The notes under the pieces were generated by a model. It searched no databases, had not been told where the DNA came from, and saw only the letters and a program-made list of their open reading frames with translations. From Athripsodes cinereus (lineage: Eukaryota; Arthropoda; Insecta; Trichoptera; Leptoceridae), in the NCBI GenBank assembly GCA_947579605.1, contig OX388314.1:21015982-21079981 (forward strand): a stretch of DNA of 64,000 bases, written 5' to 3'. Positions 13,082 through 25,371 of the stretch are shown one piece after another (position 1 is the first letter of the stretch; each line of letters opens with the position of its first letter). The position numbers were made by a program, and so were the translations under genes.

Positions 13082-13137
13082 CCCTCAAAGCACGAGCTCT
13101 GCTCAATTTTGAGGGTACAAAAAGAAAAAAAAACAGA
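13082..13137 (+). repeat. Second conserved-loop hairpin with A-rich tail
   Basis: CCCTCAAA and TTTGAGGG enclose the loop GCACGAGCTCTGCTCAAT. This is followed by TACAAAAAGAAAAAAAAAC, an A-rich tail consistent with a retroposon 3' end. It is a partner of 1550-1590. Confidence 0.45.
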
Positions 13138-13633
13138 TAATATAAAGATTTGTATAATTGTGCTTATTGTATATTTGTATGTGTTTATTATGATCTCAAT
13201 AAAATATTTTGAATTTTTTTTTTTGTGATAAGTTAGGTACATTTCAGAATATATGACCTCCGTTTCGATGATACATATACATTGTATAGAATGTTCTCAT
13301 TATTAATAAAATGGTCACATGAAGCTACATAAATATACATGGGATTTCTTTTCTATAAATGGTATGTCGAATGACGTATTTGAGAAGAAAAATGTACGAA
13401 TGTAATAAATACATATTTATTTATTCAAAGGATTTGGGCTTCCTTTTCTAATTCACACGAATGCATGACTTATAAAAAAAGTCAGTCATTAATATTAATC
13501 TGACTTTTTTTAATCAAATAATAACTAATTTCAATATTACTTCACACGATAAAAATTAATTATGATAGATATAATTATGCATATAGTCATAATGATGCGA
13601 TGAAAGATATGTGATAAGAAATGAATAAGTGTT

Positions 13634-13776
13634 AGTTGGAAGAGATCGCGCCTTTGCGATAAACTCGCCCTCTGTATATTGATTGTATTAAATTTGAATG
13701 TATACCTTTTATGTAATTGTTTTTTATCAATGTACAGTAAAGAATGAATAAAATAAAAAAATAAATAAATAAATAA
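13634..13776 (+). mobile_element. S2 A-tailed short repeat, full copy
   Basis: The copy starts AGTTGGAAGAGATCGCGCC, continues with GCGATAAACTCGCCC and ATGTACAGTAAAGAATGAAT, and ends in (AAAT)n. It is one of about six copies in the window and the best for defining both ends. Confidence 0.7.
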
Positions 13777-13944
13777 GTCTCGAAATCTTGTTGAAAGCCA
13801 TAATATGTCCTGTGGTTAAATTTACTTAGAACTGTCAGGCAGTGTAATATTCTCCACACAGTACCTACATAGTATATTATAATATATACTTACCTAGGAC
13901 GTTGATTAATGGGAATCTTATTCAGCACTCTCATATTGATTGGG

Positions 13945-14660
13945 TGAACTAAGGCCCAGTATCTAAATGTGCCCTTAGTACGACGCCTATCTTGAGCTAG
14001 TTTTTAACTTGCTTTTATTTACTTTTATATCCAATAAACTTTAATATTTCATAACTAATCAGACATCTTGGTTGGAGAACCATGTTTACATAATATATGG
14101 AAGCGTCCCAATGTTTACGAATTGGCTCAAGCTGGCTTAAGTGATTACTTTTAGTGTCCATGGACAACGTTCACCAATTCTGTCATTCTCACTGTAACGA
14201 TGATAGGTCCACTAATCTAGAAACACTTTGTGCAAACCATAGAAACAACTATCTTTTGGGATCTCAAATGTATCGCGATTTCCCATCTAAATGGCGCTGG
14301 AACAATTAAGTTCAATACTTTATTGGCAGTTAGTATGTAGTTTAGTAATACAATAGTGAATGGTCCCAATATCCAATCGAGGTGTCTGATTGGTTATGTC
14401 GTCTGCACGTTGTGTCCAAATCCGGTTAAAAAAAATCATTTGTAAATATTCTAAACATTCAATATTTCATTTCAACCATTTTACACCAAAATGTAAGAGA
14501 TAGATATAGTGACTCGCAGTGACATATAAGGTAATTCAGGCAATCTGTTCCTTACATTTTGATGTAAAATAGTTGTTAAATATTGAAGTTAATCGGATGC
14601 AAAAGCAAATTTAACCAAATTAAGGGCTAGTCAGGATAAGGGTCACCCTACGAGCATATT
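13945..14660. repeat. Composite fold-back region
   Basis: Modules resembling ATCCAATAAACTTTAATATT recur in both orientations. An inverted pair centred on ATTTTACACCAAAATGTAAG at 14479-14498 and TTACATTTTGATGTAAAAT at 14552-14570 is the clearest. The block GTCTGATTGGTTATG near 14383 is inverted relative to 14055-14070. It is probably a decayed DNA element or two nested ones. No ORF is present. Confidence 0.45.
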
Positions 14661-14965
14661 TAAATATTTGCCCTAATAAGTTTTACAGTTTTAGTCCTCT
14701 AATGGGAGACGTCAGTCCATAGAAGATAGTGGGTAAGTTACTGTGTCGATCCATTTTGTAGAACAGAAAGTGCAATATGTGCATTTGTATTATTACATAT
14801 ATTATTACGTTTAAGAACATACGTCATCAGTACGGCCGTGTCAAATTGACTGTGTGAAGTTAAAGTTTGGGAGAATGAAACAATAATAAAAAATAATTAA
14901 ATAATACTTAATATATGGAGTAATTATGGTCTCCACTTGAGAGTTTGACACTGATAAAAATATAT

Positions 14966-15192
14966 TCTCCTCGGAGAATCAGAACTAATTGTGTGTTTCG
15001 AGTATCTTGTAAAAGTCGGGTATTTGTAAACTATCTTGTATAAGACGTTTAGCATCTTGATTCAGCGACGAGGTATGCCACCCATCCGAAAATCTATAAC
15101 TTTTTTTGGCGCAAAGAAGATGATTTTAATGTGTTTTTATAAGCAGATAGTAAGCTGGCTACTTTATTTGTGGAAAATATCGTGATGGTACG
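14966..15192 (+). mobile_element. S1 SINE-like copy (diverged)
   Basis: The order of blocks is preserved: GTGTTTCGAGTATCTTGTAA, TTCAGCGACGAGGTATGCCA, CCCATCC, GGCGCAAAGAAGATG, CTGGCTAC, and CGTGATGGTAC at the end. Many substitutions mark it as old. Confidence 0.6.
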
Positions 15193-15199
15193 AATGAAT

Positions 15200-15855
15200 A
15201 ATAATAAAAATTACTAAGTACCTACGAGTATTCCAGGCAAAATATGTTTGTTTTATTTAACAGTGTTATAGAGCATTTAATGAAGGATATGAACAAATAT
15301 GAACAATCGGGATTTCTACTATAGGTAACCTCGTTTAGGAATGCATTACGCATTTCCCTTGATGTACAATTTTTACTTGCATTAAACTCTGTCGATATTT
15401 ATGAATCTGTGACAAGTTCGTAAAAGCAAATAATAAAAATATTTAACTTATAGAAATATAATAGGTATAAAGAGTTATAATAGGTAGCTGCACATTAAAG
15501 TAAACAACAGCTGTGCGATGCATCGAATAAAGTATTGTCACAATTTCAACTATTAATATACTACCCCGTCTTTATTTTGATATGTTATAATAAAGTTTAC
15601 TTTGATGACATGTGATTTCTTTTTTTACATAAAATAATTAATTTTGACGAAATAAAGAATATAAAGGACATGTACACTAAAATGAGTTTTAAAATGTAAT
15701 CGTAAATCTAATCCTGTAGCATCATCAATCCACTGACGTGACCTTAATAAAATTTCTGAAAAACTTTGTAAATAAAAAAAATGTTGACACTTATCTTTAC
15801 TGTTCATCTAAATTCAAACATAGGTAATAAAAAGATTTAGTTTTATATTTTTTTG
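15200..15855. other. Intergenic, AT-rich
   Basis: No supported feature. The minus-strand frame at 15625-15807 has no recognised domain. Confidence 0.35.
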
Positions 15856-15857
15856 GG

Positions 15858-16007
15858 TCAGAAAATAATCCGAGCTTTTGATGTCCTCGGGACATTATAT
15901 CCACGATCTGTCTTGAAAGATGCCTTTACCTCGTTTCCAGGAATCCTTTGAAATGCCCTCAAGGATCTAAGATTATGAAATAAATTAAGTCCAACTCGAT
16001 TTCTTGC
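15858..16007 (-). CDS. Candidate coding exon, unknown protein
   Basis: On the minus strand a good acceptor (TTACTTTTCTCAAAG, AG at 16008-16009) opens a frame of 49 codons that ends in TGA at 15858-15860. The first 26 codons read ARNRVGLNLFHNLRSLRAFQ then RIPGNE and end exactly at GAG|GTAAAG, a strong donor-like site at 15928-15930. The exon may therefore be internal (15930-16007, a whole number of codons) or terminal, reading on through KASFKTDRGYNVPRTSKARI. GC content and codon pattern exceed the flanks. I do not recognise the family. Confidence 0.4.
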   Translation of the reverse strand, partial: ARNRVGLNLFHNLRSLRAFQRIPGNEVKASFKTDRGYNVPRTSKARIIF

Positions 16008-16064
16008 CTTTGAGAAAAGTAATTGATATGGTTTAATTTTTGTGGAAAATTTTACATACATTTT

Positions 16065-17074
16065 GCTCGGTAAAATTTACTTTATATTTTATTTATTTCC
16101 TTATAGTAATCGGAATTATAAAGTAAAAGATCAAAATGTTAAATTATGTAAATATAATTAAAATATCTATATATTCCATTACAAACCATCACGGAGATAA
16201 CCAAATAGATATTCTGAACTGATGAAATGCTTTTTCACTGTAGTTATTTGATATATTTTAAGTGAAATTTTAAATTCAATTTCAAGGAAAAGGAGATAAT
16301 CCTGTTTTATTTAATTTTATAAGCAATAGTTCAAAATCTTTTTCTCAACCTGTGTCTTTAATATCTTCGATATTATAGTAGATAAATGTTCAATTGAAAC
16401 TCTAAATACAATGCGCTATGAATTTGTATTGTAGCATTTCGGAACAAAAGCAAAATAATTACAAAATCGATTTACTGATTTGCTAATGCGATTACGTAAT
16501 TTAAAAAAAATATTCAGACATAATATGAACCACCCTAAAACAATGATCTAAATATGATTGAAATATATTAAGGTATATATAAAGAAGAAAATATGAGTCG
16601 TAAATGCGTTGGCTATTTCCTTTATCGCGATATCCTTTTTTTAACGTTAGGGTTGATGTTTTTTTCCCCAGACTCAGAGGAGCTATAAAGATAAGAAAAC
16701 CAAATATCGTGGACACGTGTGTAGGCTGTAGGTTACCTACTGTTATTTTATCTCTGGTCACCTAGGATAGCGATATGTGTATTTGATAACATCCTTACCA
16801 AATGTTACAATATAAAAATATCAGAAGGGTTTAACGAAATGGCTTTTGAAATGAAATTATGGGAATATTTGAATATATTTTTTATATTCCAAACATGACA
16901 AAAATATGACAGACTCGTCGGGGGTGGATAATGGAAAAAATATGTAAGCTTTGTTTTTATATTATTATTAAACGTCTTTTCACAATAGGAAACTTATAGA
17001 TGTCTTTAGTATCCGATGGACCAATGTTAGAAACTTTCTCCTCTTTACTTCTAATTGCCTGAGAAAACGTATAA
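16065..17074. other. Intergenic before LTR element A
   Basis: AT-rich with no supported feature. The minus-strand frame at 16501-16761 shows no recognisable domain. Confidence 0.35.
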
Positions 17075-17078
17075 ACTT
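17075..17078. repeat. Target site duplication ACTT (left) of element A
   Basis: ACTT directly precedes the LTR end TGATATGG and recurs at 30950-30953 directly after the right LTR. Four bases is usual for Ty3/gypsy-like insertions. Confidence 0.8.
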
Positions 17079-18807
17079 TGATATGGGGGGGGTGAGAGAG
17101 ATGGTGAAAGAATGGTTTTGGTTAAGGATAAAATAAATAAAATATTATGCCAAAAATGCCAACGGCTGAGACTCTACTGGGCTACCCACAGCACTCCAGG
17201 AGTTAAAACAATAAAATGGTCTCGATTAAATTATACAGTGAGACTATATAAATTAAGAGACGACAAGTTATCTGTAATTACATGGACAAATGTGTAAAAG
17301 ACAAATTTAGATTCAAATAAACATTTAATTAAAAATAAAAAAAATCTTACCACTATTACAAACACACGTTTAAACAGCAACACAATACTACGACTTACTC
17401 ACTACCCCGTATTGTCTGTGCACACGTAATTATCCCAATATAAAATAAAACACACTTGATTATTATTTCAATAAAACGAAAACGTAGCACTTTTAAAATA
17501 ATTAAATTTCACTTTGCGATGATTGTAATGGATCCCACGATGAGGGCGCCTCTGGCATGAAAATGCCTAGAGGCAAACAAGGTGAAGAAGGCGCCCCTTG
17601 GCGCAGTGCTGGGAGGGCGAAGTCCCACGTCCGAGGCTCCTGGAGGCAATTACCAGCCTACACAGGTGCAGAGTTGGCTCGTCATGACTTCAGGAGGAGA
17701 ATATCTCGACTCAACTGAAGCCCAATGACTAGAGACACTTGTCTCTCTGAAGGTCAGCTGATGAGTGATGGCAGGAGCGATCCTTATACCAAGGACGCCT
17801 GTTTACGACCCACTGCTCGCTACGACTCACTGATAACGACTGTTCACCACTGATCGCTGATGGAGACTCACTGATCTTTCAAGGACATTTCTCCGCTGTT
17901 CCTTGAGTGGTGTAGAGAGGGGTTGGTCATATACCCCTCCTACGCTGTGATGCATCTCTGTGCAGCGCCGTGATTGGCTAATTGAATACCAATACACGCT
18001 CACCGCAAGTTCCATTGTATTGCGAGTACACCTGCACCCTTGTCTGCATTCCAGGAATTATGCAGTAAATAATAAAATAAATATTTACAAATGACATGAT
18101 GTGATAAAGCGTTCAATGCACTGATTTTAATTAATAATTAATTAATTCACATATGTTATAGTGTCTCTTTCACTGATATTAATTTCGAAACAATATTTCT
18201 AGTGTCCATTATCACAGTTTATTATTATATAACGAGCGTCCATTCCGCAACACAAATAACACATATCTTATTCTATTACATAGCAACACAATACAACCCT
18301 TTAGGTAGATAATTAAATACTCAAACTATGTATGTTACAATTAAATTATAATTCATACCTAAAGAGCTGTTTACATAATTCAAAACATATCATCGATATC
18401 GACACTCAATAGATCGAAGCGTAGGTATAAATCCAACCAAGCCGATATTAAATAATAATAATACGCAGACATTCTAGAATATTCATTTTAAAACAATAAG
18501 TCGAAGTAGGTACACAATGAATGCGCCTTAATCCTTTGAGTTATTATTATTTTATTACCCCTGTTGCTATGTAGGTACAAATTTAAATAAACAATGATAT
18601 TTTGTATATAGGTACGAAGATTAGTAAACAATTAAGAACAATATTAACGCAGGTACCTTTTAAGTGCAGGGATATTTTTAATGTCGGGATTTTCATATTT
18701 CTCGTGAACTGCATTGTTTAATATTAAATTCCCGTACAACTTTCTAAAACCAATTATTTTTTTAATGGTAACTTTTCGGCACAATACCTACTACACCGGG
18801 CATAACA
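17079..18807 (-). repeat. 3' LTR of element A
   Basis: On the minus strand it starts TGTTATGCCCGG and ends CCCCCCCCATATCA. It includes a hairpin at 17548-17574 (GCCTCTGGCAT / ATGCCTAGAGGC around GAAA on the plus strand). Small open frames inside are repeated identically in the other LTR and are not genes. Confidence 0.9.
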
Positions 18808-19659
18808 AATCGCCACCCATTCCTTGTCGAAAAGTTATCCAATTTTTTTAGTTAACGAAAAGTTATCCAAGTATTTCCAATACTCCTCACACAATTTATT
18901 TTCAAATTCAATACAAATAATTTACGAAAATATCTATAAAATTCAACACAATTAGCAAGTAGGTAGGTGCACACACATTTCAATTTAAAATCATAAACGC
19001 ATTTCTTCTTTTACATTTACGCATTTTTTCTTTAAAACCAGCTCCATTTCAAATTACAAAATTACACATACATTGTCTAATATACATTTGTTATGTGACT
19101 AAAATATACATAGGTAGATGTGACTCTTTACACAAAATGAATATTATCTTCTTCATACATCTCATCAAGCATGCTTTGTGACAGCAGACTGGGGGACTGA
19201 TTCTCTCAATTGCACATACATCACTCTTCACAATCATCGGACCTCACTGTCCCTCACAAAACTCACTTACATTGACCTCACTGTCCTCACGACGAAATAC
19301 ATTGGGGAACTGAGCAGGACGGAACACTAAATCGCCTCTGTGCTTATCCCATACTAACAAAACATACACTTCATACACGTAGAAATACTCCTCAATACAC
19401 GCAGAATTACTTTCTCCTCTTACAAATAACTCCCAGTGACAACTGAGAATCCCTCACACATCTCTGTCACACAAAGCATCTCACTCCTCACGATTCTCAT
19501 ATTCAGAATAAACCATATTATATTTTCTTACTTCACACATCCAACATCTACATAGCTCTTCCTCACATTACACTCGCTGGTTACACCAAACAAATTCTAT
19601 TTTCCATATTCCAAATTTAAATTAACATTTCACAACGATTAAAAGAAATCAATGCACAC
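18808..19659 (-). other. Internal 3' part of element A, non-coding
   Basis: No ORF is recognised. The stretch 19170-19560 is pyrimidine/CA-rich on the plus strand (GA/TG-rich in the element's sense strand). The minus-strand sequence next to the LTR, AAGGAATGGGTGGCGATT, is a plausible but impure polypurine tract. Confidence 0.6.
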
Positions 19660-19663
19660 GTAG
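19660..19663. repeat. Target site duplication GTAG (left) of element B
   Basis: GTAG lies directly before TGTGATGATCC and is repeated at 27714-27717 directly after ATCATCACA. Confidence 0.85.
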
Positions 19664-22005
19664 TGTGATGATCCTACCTATTTTAAACCATTCTAAGCTC
19701 CGAATTTGCAACATCCTAGCTTCTAAACTATACCTACTGTAATAATTGATTCCCAAACTAGAAGTGACAACCCTATTCAGCTAGCTAAGAATTGTATGAA
19801 TCTTCGCATTGTTGCAAATATACGTACGAAATATCGCATTCCTAATTGAATTAATTAACGAATTTTGGCCTTTCGTGATCGTCTCGATTTACCTATTAAC
19901 TATTTTCATAGATTTGGACCCAGTACGTTGTGTTTTGACGATAATTTTACCTACGTTGTGTATTTTTAGAACGCAAAATAAGTCACCTGAAATATACATT
20001 TCAATAATCAAGAAGAACAACAAAATCACAAAATCAATAAAACAATTTAAACATGAATTTTGATACATATTAACTCTGAGATCAACTTTGACGTCAGATC
20101 ACTTACCTTGAGATACTGTAAAATAACATAATAAAAATAGTGCATAATAAAACATAACGAAATATAACATAACAATCATCATAACATAAAATTCAAATAA
20201 TATTATTCTATATCATTACGAGAATGTTGTATGGTAACTGGTTGCCGATCTATGTCCCTACATAAGATAACCATTTCATAGTACCTATAACCAATGTATG
20301 TACATATGTTCTAAAACATACCTACTAATTCGTTGCGTCGTAAAGGACAGTGGCGCACCCAAAAACATAACTTTATTACTTTTGAATATTAATTAAATTT
20401 CAACACGATTGCTTTGACATCATTTTCGGAGACTATAACTACTGGTTGTTAATGCATGGAAAGCATGCTGTGTCCATGCTGAAGGAGCGCCGCCTCCGCT
20501 CCCTCACGTCTCAAACTGTCCCATGCCGCATTTTGAGCCCGTGTGCACAACTCTACTCGCGAATATATATAAAATAACATATAATATGTATACTCGTTAG
20601 AACGTGCAGCTATATATAATAAGAATAATTATAAATATATGTTAAGAAGCTTTGTCTTGGACCCTGGCGAGAAACGGGGCAAGACCCATATTGACCCTTG
20701 TCTCAAAAGCTGAATCGAAGAGATAGGAGCAGGGCTTGCTAACGGTACACCTACATTTCGAAGCAGGATTAGGACTGGAATTGTTAGTATATAGTATATG
20801 TTTCTACAAAGTACATAATACGTCTCGTGCATAATTGTATAATAATAATGATAAATATGTGGTTACGAATAGATCAAACCCACACTATAGACACAAGGTA
20901 GCTAGTCTAGTGTCGATAGGCAGAAGGGATCCATATCCATAAGGTAATCTCGACAAGATTTAGCTATAAAAGACTACATATTTATGGTGAGGTGAATTTA
21001 GGTATCATGTAAGTCAAATAAAAATATATTAAGACCAATAAATACATAAATATTACTTATGATTAGTGTCATGCAAAATATCAAATTTGTTCCTTCCATG
21101 ATATCGCAGCAATTACAGCATGTTGAACAAGTAGAAAAATCCAGTAAGTTCGTAGAATACAAATGACATTCGACGATAAAATATGTAATTAAATTAATAA
21201 TCAAATAATATCCTTCTCAACATATAACTCCTCTTCAAACTGTATACTCCATCGTTATGGTAAAGTAAATTAATTAAAAGTATAATATTGGGTAGAGCGG
21301 TGCGCCACTGTTATTAGTCTAGTTCTAGATGTGTCGGACCGCGCTATATAAAATCAGCCACAGGTACATACATACATACAATAATACTGAAAATAAATGT
21401 ACATATAACACATAATTCCTTCGTTTTCAAAATCCGTAAAATAATAAATCCTTGAGTACAAATATTGCCTTGTAGACAACAGACATCCTGAGAGTATCCT
21501 AACACCTAGATATAAATAATAAATTAATAATATTAAAAGAAAATCTTATCTTAGACAGCTGGCAGCATCACGGATTTTAAATGCTAATTAAAAGTAATTT
21601 AGGGTGATCTTTATATATTCCCAACTGTGGAAATATCACTAAAAAATAATGTACTAACTACTACGAAGGTGGGTAAATAAATATTAAAATATATCGAATT
21701 CAAACACTGAGATTAATATGATAGAGTCCCACCTCTCCCAGGCTCAAAACTAAACTGCCCCGAGTAATAGGTACTCTGTCTTCAGACCCTGAAAATGTCG
21801 ACCCAAAGCAACAAAAAAAAACTACATCCATCTCTTCCCGACACACACCGAAATATACCTGTCTCTGTCTCCTACATAGCTAGTTGTGTTCAACAACCAC
21901 TTGAGATTGCACTCTCTCATCCCCAAATTAATTACCTACTACAAATATTCCATCTAGGTATACGGAAATAATATTTACAATCTTGTATATATTCATATCA
22001 TCACA
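19664..22005 (-). repeat. 3' LTR of element B
   Basis: Ends TGTGATGATCC...ATCATCACA. It contains a 963-bp block at 20348-21310 with hAT-like ends. Three small open frames inside (19809-20063, 20629-20832, 20998-21204) are repeated unchanged in the other LTR and lack recognisable domains. Confidence 0.9.
20348..21310. mobile_element. Putative hAT-type insert inside LTR B (copy 1)
   Basis: The block starts CAGTGGCGCACCC and ends GGTGCGCCACTG, a 12-bp inverted repeat of hAT style. No 8-bp duplication is visible at its edges. Because the same block lies in both LTRs, it must predate the last retrotransposition of B. Confidence 0.5.
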
Positions 22006-22015
22006 TCCCCCCCTT
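22006..22015 (-). promoter_or_regulatory. Polypurine tract of element B
   Basis: On the minus strand AAGGGGGGGA abuts the LTR start TGTGATGAT. This is the expected place and composition for plus-strand priming in reverse transcription, and it fixes the left LTR as the 3' LTR. Confidence 0.65.
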
Positions 22016-22583
22016 GGGATCATGCTGAAGACAAAATGGATGAGGCATTATCTCACAAACAATTATTTATTTTCTAATTATTTTTCATAATTATTTAATT
22101 CCAACTTTCGAGTCCGCCCCTGTTTATTCCGATAGGTCATAGGTACCTCGCCAACGGTGTTCCTCTATTCATGTCATCAATAATAATAGTACAACCCCAA
22201 TGCATCCACTTGAGAAATACTCGCTCAATATTATTGCCCTAACATAACATACTATTTATTTTATTATTTTGTGTTTCGTTATTATTTTATGTCGTCACAT
22301 CTACAGAACATAAATATAATAATAACAGGATTGTTCTTATACTTTAATATCCAAGTTGCATTTTGTTAAAATTCCTTTTCATGTAATCACACATCATTAT
22401 AATTATTCATAGTCGTTGTGGTTCTTTATAGTCCATATATGCATTCTTCAGGGTGATCCAATTCGCTGGTAACACCAATCCTGTACTACTAGCCAGATGT
22501 CTCATATCCATGATTCCTTTGCTGATGCAACCAGTAGTCCTGCAGCACACAATAGACATGCAAATCGTCCCCTCCGTACCTAT

Positions 22584-22724
22584 ACAAATTCAAGACATTC
22601 AAAAACGGCGGCAAACCTCATCGCTGTATCCAAGATGCTAAATGTCTTAATTTCCTAGAGCACCCGTCCTCCCACAGGGCACCCGAAAACTCACGGAAAA
22701 AGTGGGAGACCAAATCTCCACCGG
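22584..22724 (-). mobile_element. S1 SINE-like fragment within element B
   Basis: It carries CAAGACATTC, GGCGGCAAACCTCATCGCTG, ATGTCTTAATTT, CTCACGG and GTGGGAGACCAAATCT in family order. Confidence 0.65.
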
Positions 22725-22726
22725 CA

Positions 22727-22960
22727 GCTCATACTAAATAACCATTCATCTCTCAGCACCATCACGCTGCGTCTCAGATGGGGTAGACAGAGAGAACCGA
22801 ACGCCAAATCCTTCCTTCTTGGCACGCATCCTTCGCTTCCACCACTTTCATACAATTTCCCACACAATGCATACCGATTTCTCTTACTCAACACGCGGCC
22901 TTCCATAAGAATTCGATCCACGTGATCAAGCCACATAATTCTACAAGTTGTGCAGCATCC
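22727..22960 (-). mobile_element. LINE 3'-end fragment within element B
   Basis: The minus-strand reading includes WLDHVDRILMEGRVLSKRNR and ends near SLCLPHLRR. This corresponds to the C-terminus of the LINE at 32531-33799 (HVDQILKDGRVLSKRNRR). The plus-strand text includes GATGGGGTAGACAGAGAGAA, matching that LINE's 3' end. It is truncated at both ends and non-functional. Confidence 0.65.
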
Positions 22961-25352
22961 TCCAGCTAACCAACAAAATTCGTGTTAATGTGTTGACAGT
23001 GTGCCTAAATAATTTCAAACGCGAACAGCTAACTCAAAATACCTATAATTATGTACCTAAAATAAATCACCCATAATAATACCACAAATAATCAAGAGAA
23101 AGATAACATACAATGTTCTTGAAACATCCAGAGGTAAGTGGTGGGAACCCCTCCCTTGATGTATTTACACACATTTATGCATATAAGATACAAAACGCAA
23201 TATTTAAACGAGTTGCATTGACAATATCTACATAATACATCCCAATATGTTATTCTATAATAGGTATATAGAATTTCCCTTGTATCCAATATAACAGTCA
23301 CCTAATGTATATACCTACATATTAGGTATATATATATGAATCGTCCTCATTCATTTCAAAAGTCCTGAAAAAAAAACACTTATCTATTTCAAACTATATC
23401 ACACACACAACTAAATATAATACACACAATTGTAACTCCATATGCACATATCATAATATTCGTTCCACTTGTAAAATAATAATAACTAAACACTTTATAG
23501 TTCACATCTTCACTCTAACACTATTGAATAATATTATTATAATATTTGACACCACAATTTTAAAATTATAACACATTAAATAGTTTATTCCATTTGTGAC
23601 TTCGATAGATTCACAATCGATTCTCAAAATGTTACATCATAGCGTTGTACTTTCTTATCAAATTACTTCTCTTCAGCGATTTATGTTATTGTACACCACT
23701 CTCTTTTGGGTTAACAGAGAGGATCCAATGCTACATAATCTCATCACATCACCCTTCTGGCCTCCAATAAAACTACTATCATCGCTGTCCAAACTTTTCA
23801 CCAAGTTTCTTGCAAGTAAATCATGTTGGTATCCTACCAACAAATATTCAATTGAAATAATTATCTCATTTTAGCGCACGCATAATTCCTAATACCCTTT
23901 GTCTCAGGTTTCTTTGTTCCATTTAGCAACATCACAATATCAGGCATACAGTTTAACAACCACTGATCGTATACATCCCGTTAGGTACTATAATATCCCT
24001 ATACCTATCTGCTTGCATCTTTATTTAAAACTATAGTTTTTTTGTCATTCCAGTAATAATATTATTTCCACTCTCGTTCTTGGTTTTAAATATTATAACG
24101 TATTAATTAATATTTTAGTATTTATAGGTTGTACATCTTATTTCTCTATTTGGAAGACATGATGTGTTATATCAGCGAACACCAGCCTCTTTCTTCTTAG
24201 AATATGTTCATAAATTCGTTTCTTCTTCCAGTCCTCCATTTTAAAATGATAGATACCACCTTTCAGGGTACTCAAAGAGTTCCAACGTTATCCAATGTGA
24301 AGCCCTTGGTTTTGCCCCCCCGGGCTTAAAAGAGTGTAGGTTATCCCCTCCAACCTGAGCCTGTAAGAATGAATATCCACTATTTCTTCCTGCTAATCGT
24401 TTTACATATAACCGTAATCATAATCAATAATAATTCGGTTATTGCCTCCTTATCCGCTCCATGCTTATATGATGGTACGTCATCCGATAATCTTAAAATC
24501 TGGTTTAATATTATTTCAAACTGAATAATCTATTTACCATTCATACCTAAATCATAAATTTATTTCACACTCCAAATAATTAACTTGACAGAATTCTTAA
24601 AGTTTAAAAACAAACACTTAGCTTACAAATACTGTAAAATGTCAAGACCATATTCCTCAAGAAATAGTAATACCTACTATAATTAGGTACAATTCTTGTC
24701 CCTAACAAACATCCACTTGGTACATATAACTAACATCAAACTATATACCTATTATTTATCCATTTTACTCAAATACTACAATACCTAAAAATCCTAAAAA
24801 CTCTAGTCATATACCCATATACATAAAATAAACTCCACATACCTAATACCCATGTTTACAAGTCTACTTGGGAATATAATATTCCATTTTTCTAACACCC
24901 AATCTTCTTATGAAAGTACATATTTTTGGTACCTATATACATTATTGAATAAACTAAAGAACTATTCATAAGGACATAATTCCAAATGAACTCTTAAGGG
25001 TTCACCATTCTTATGTATAATGTAAGATATATACCTATAGATAGCCAAACACAAATATAATATCATGTTGCCTAATTCGACTAACACTATAATCCATGGA
25101 TAACCAACCCGCGGTTCTCGAAGTAAAAATCATCAACCAATTTTCTCACTACATCCACCAAGTATAAATTTTATTCCTCCCCTCAAAAACCAAACACATT
25201 CCTCTGTCCATAACCCAGTTCTACTCCTCAAAACCCATTTATGCTCCCCCCCCCTCCAATATTCATGATTTTAGTTATTTATCATCGCAAACCCAAAACC
25301 CACTTCTACTCCGTAAAAACCCAGTTTATGTCTGCAATGACAGACATAATAT

Positions 25353-25369
25353 TCTGGTCCAAGGCACCA
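25353..25369 (-). promoter_or_regulatory. Primer-binding-site candidate of element B
   Basis: Two bases inside the right (5') LTR the minus strand reads TGGTGCCTTGGACCAGA. It begins with the TGG expected to pair with a tRNA 3' CCA. I could not assign the tRNA. Confidence 0.5.
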
Positions 25370-25371
25370 TT

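Larger units (their letters stand above)
22016..25348 (-). other. Internal region of element B, no ORF recognised
   Basis: A 3.3-kb stretch without gag or pol motifs on either strand. It holds an S1 fragment (22584-22724) and a LINE fragment (22727-22960). A minus-strand C-terminal-like string near 23870-23930 (GTKKPETKGIRNYACAKM) is too short and interrupted to assign. Confidence 0.6.

Noticed and set aside
13470..13512. Stem AAAAAAAGTCAG / CTGACTTTTTTT as a transcription terminator
   Set aside because: It resembles a bacterial terminator, but the window is clearly eukaryotic and no transcript is adjacent.
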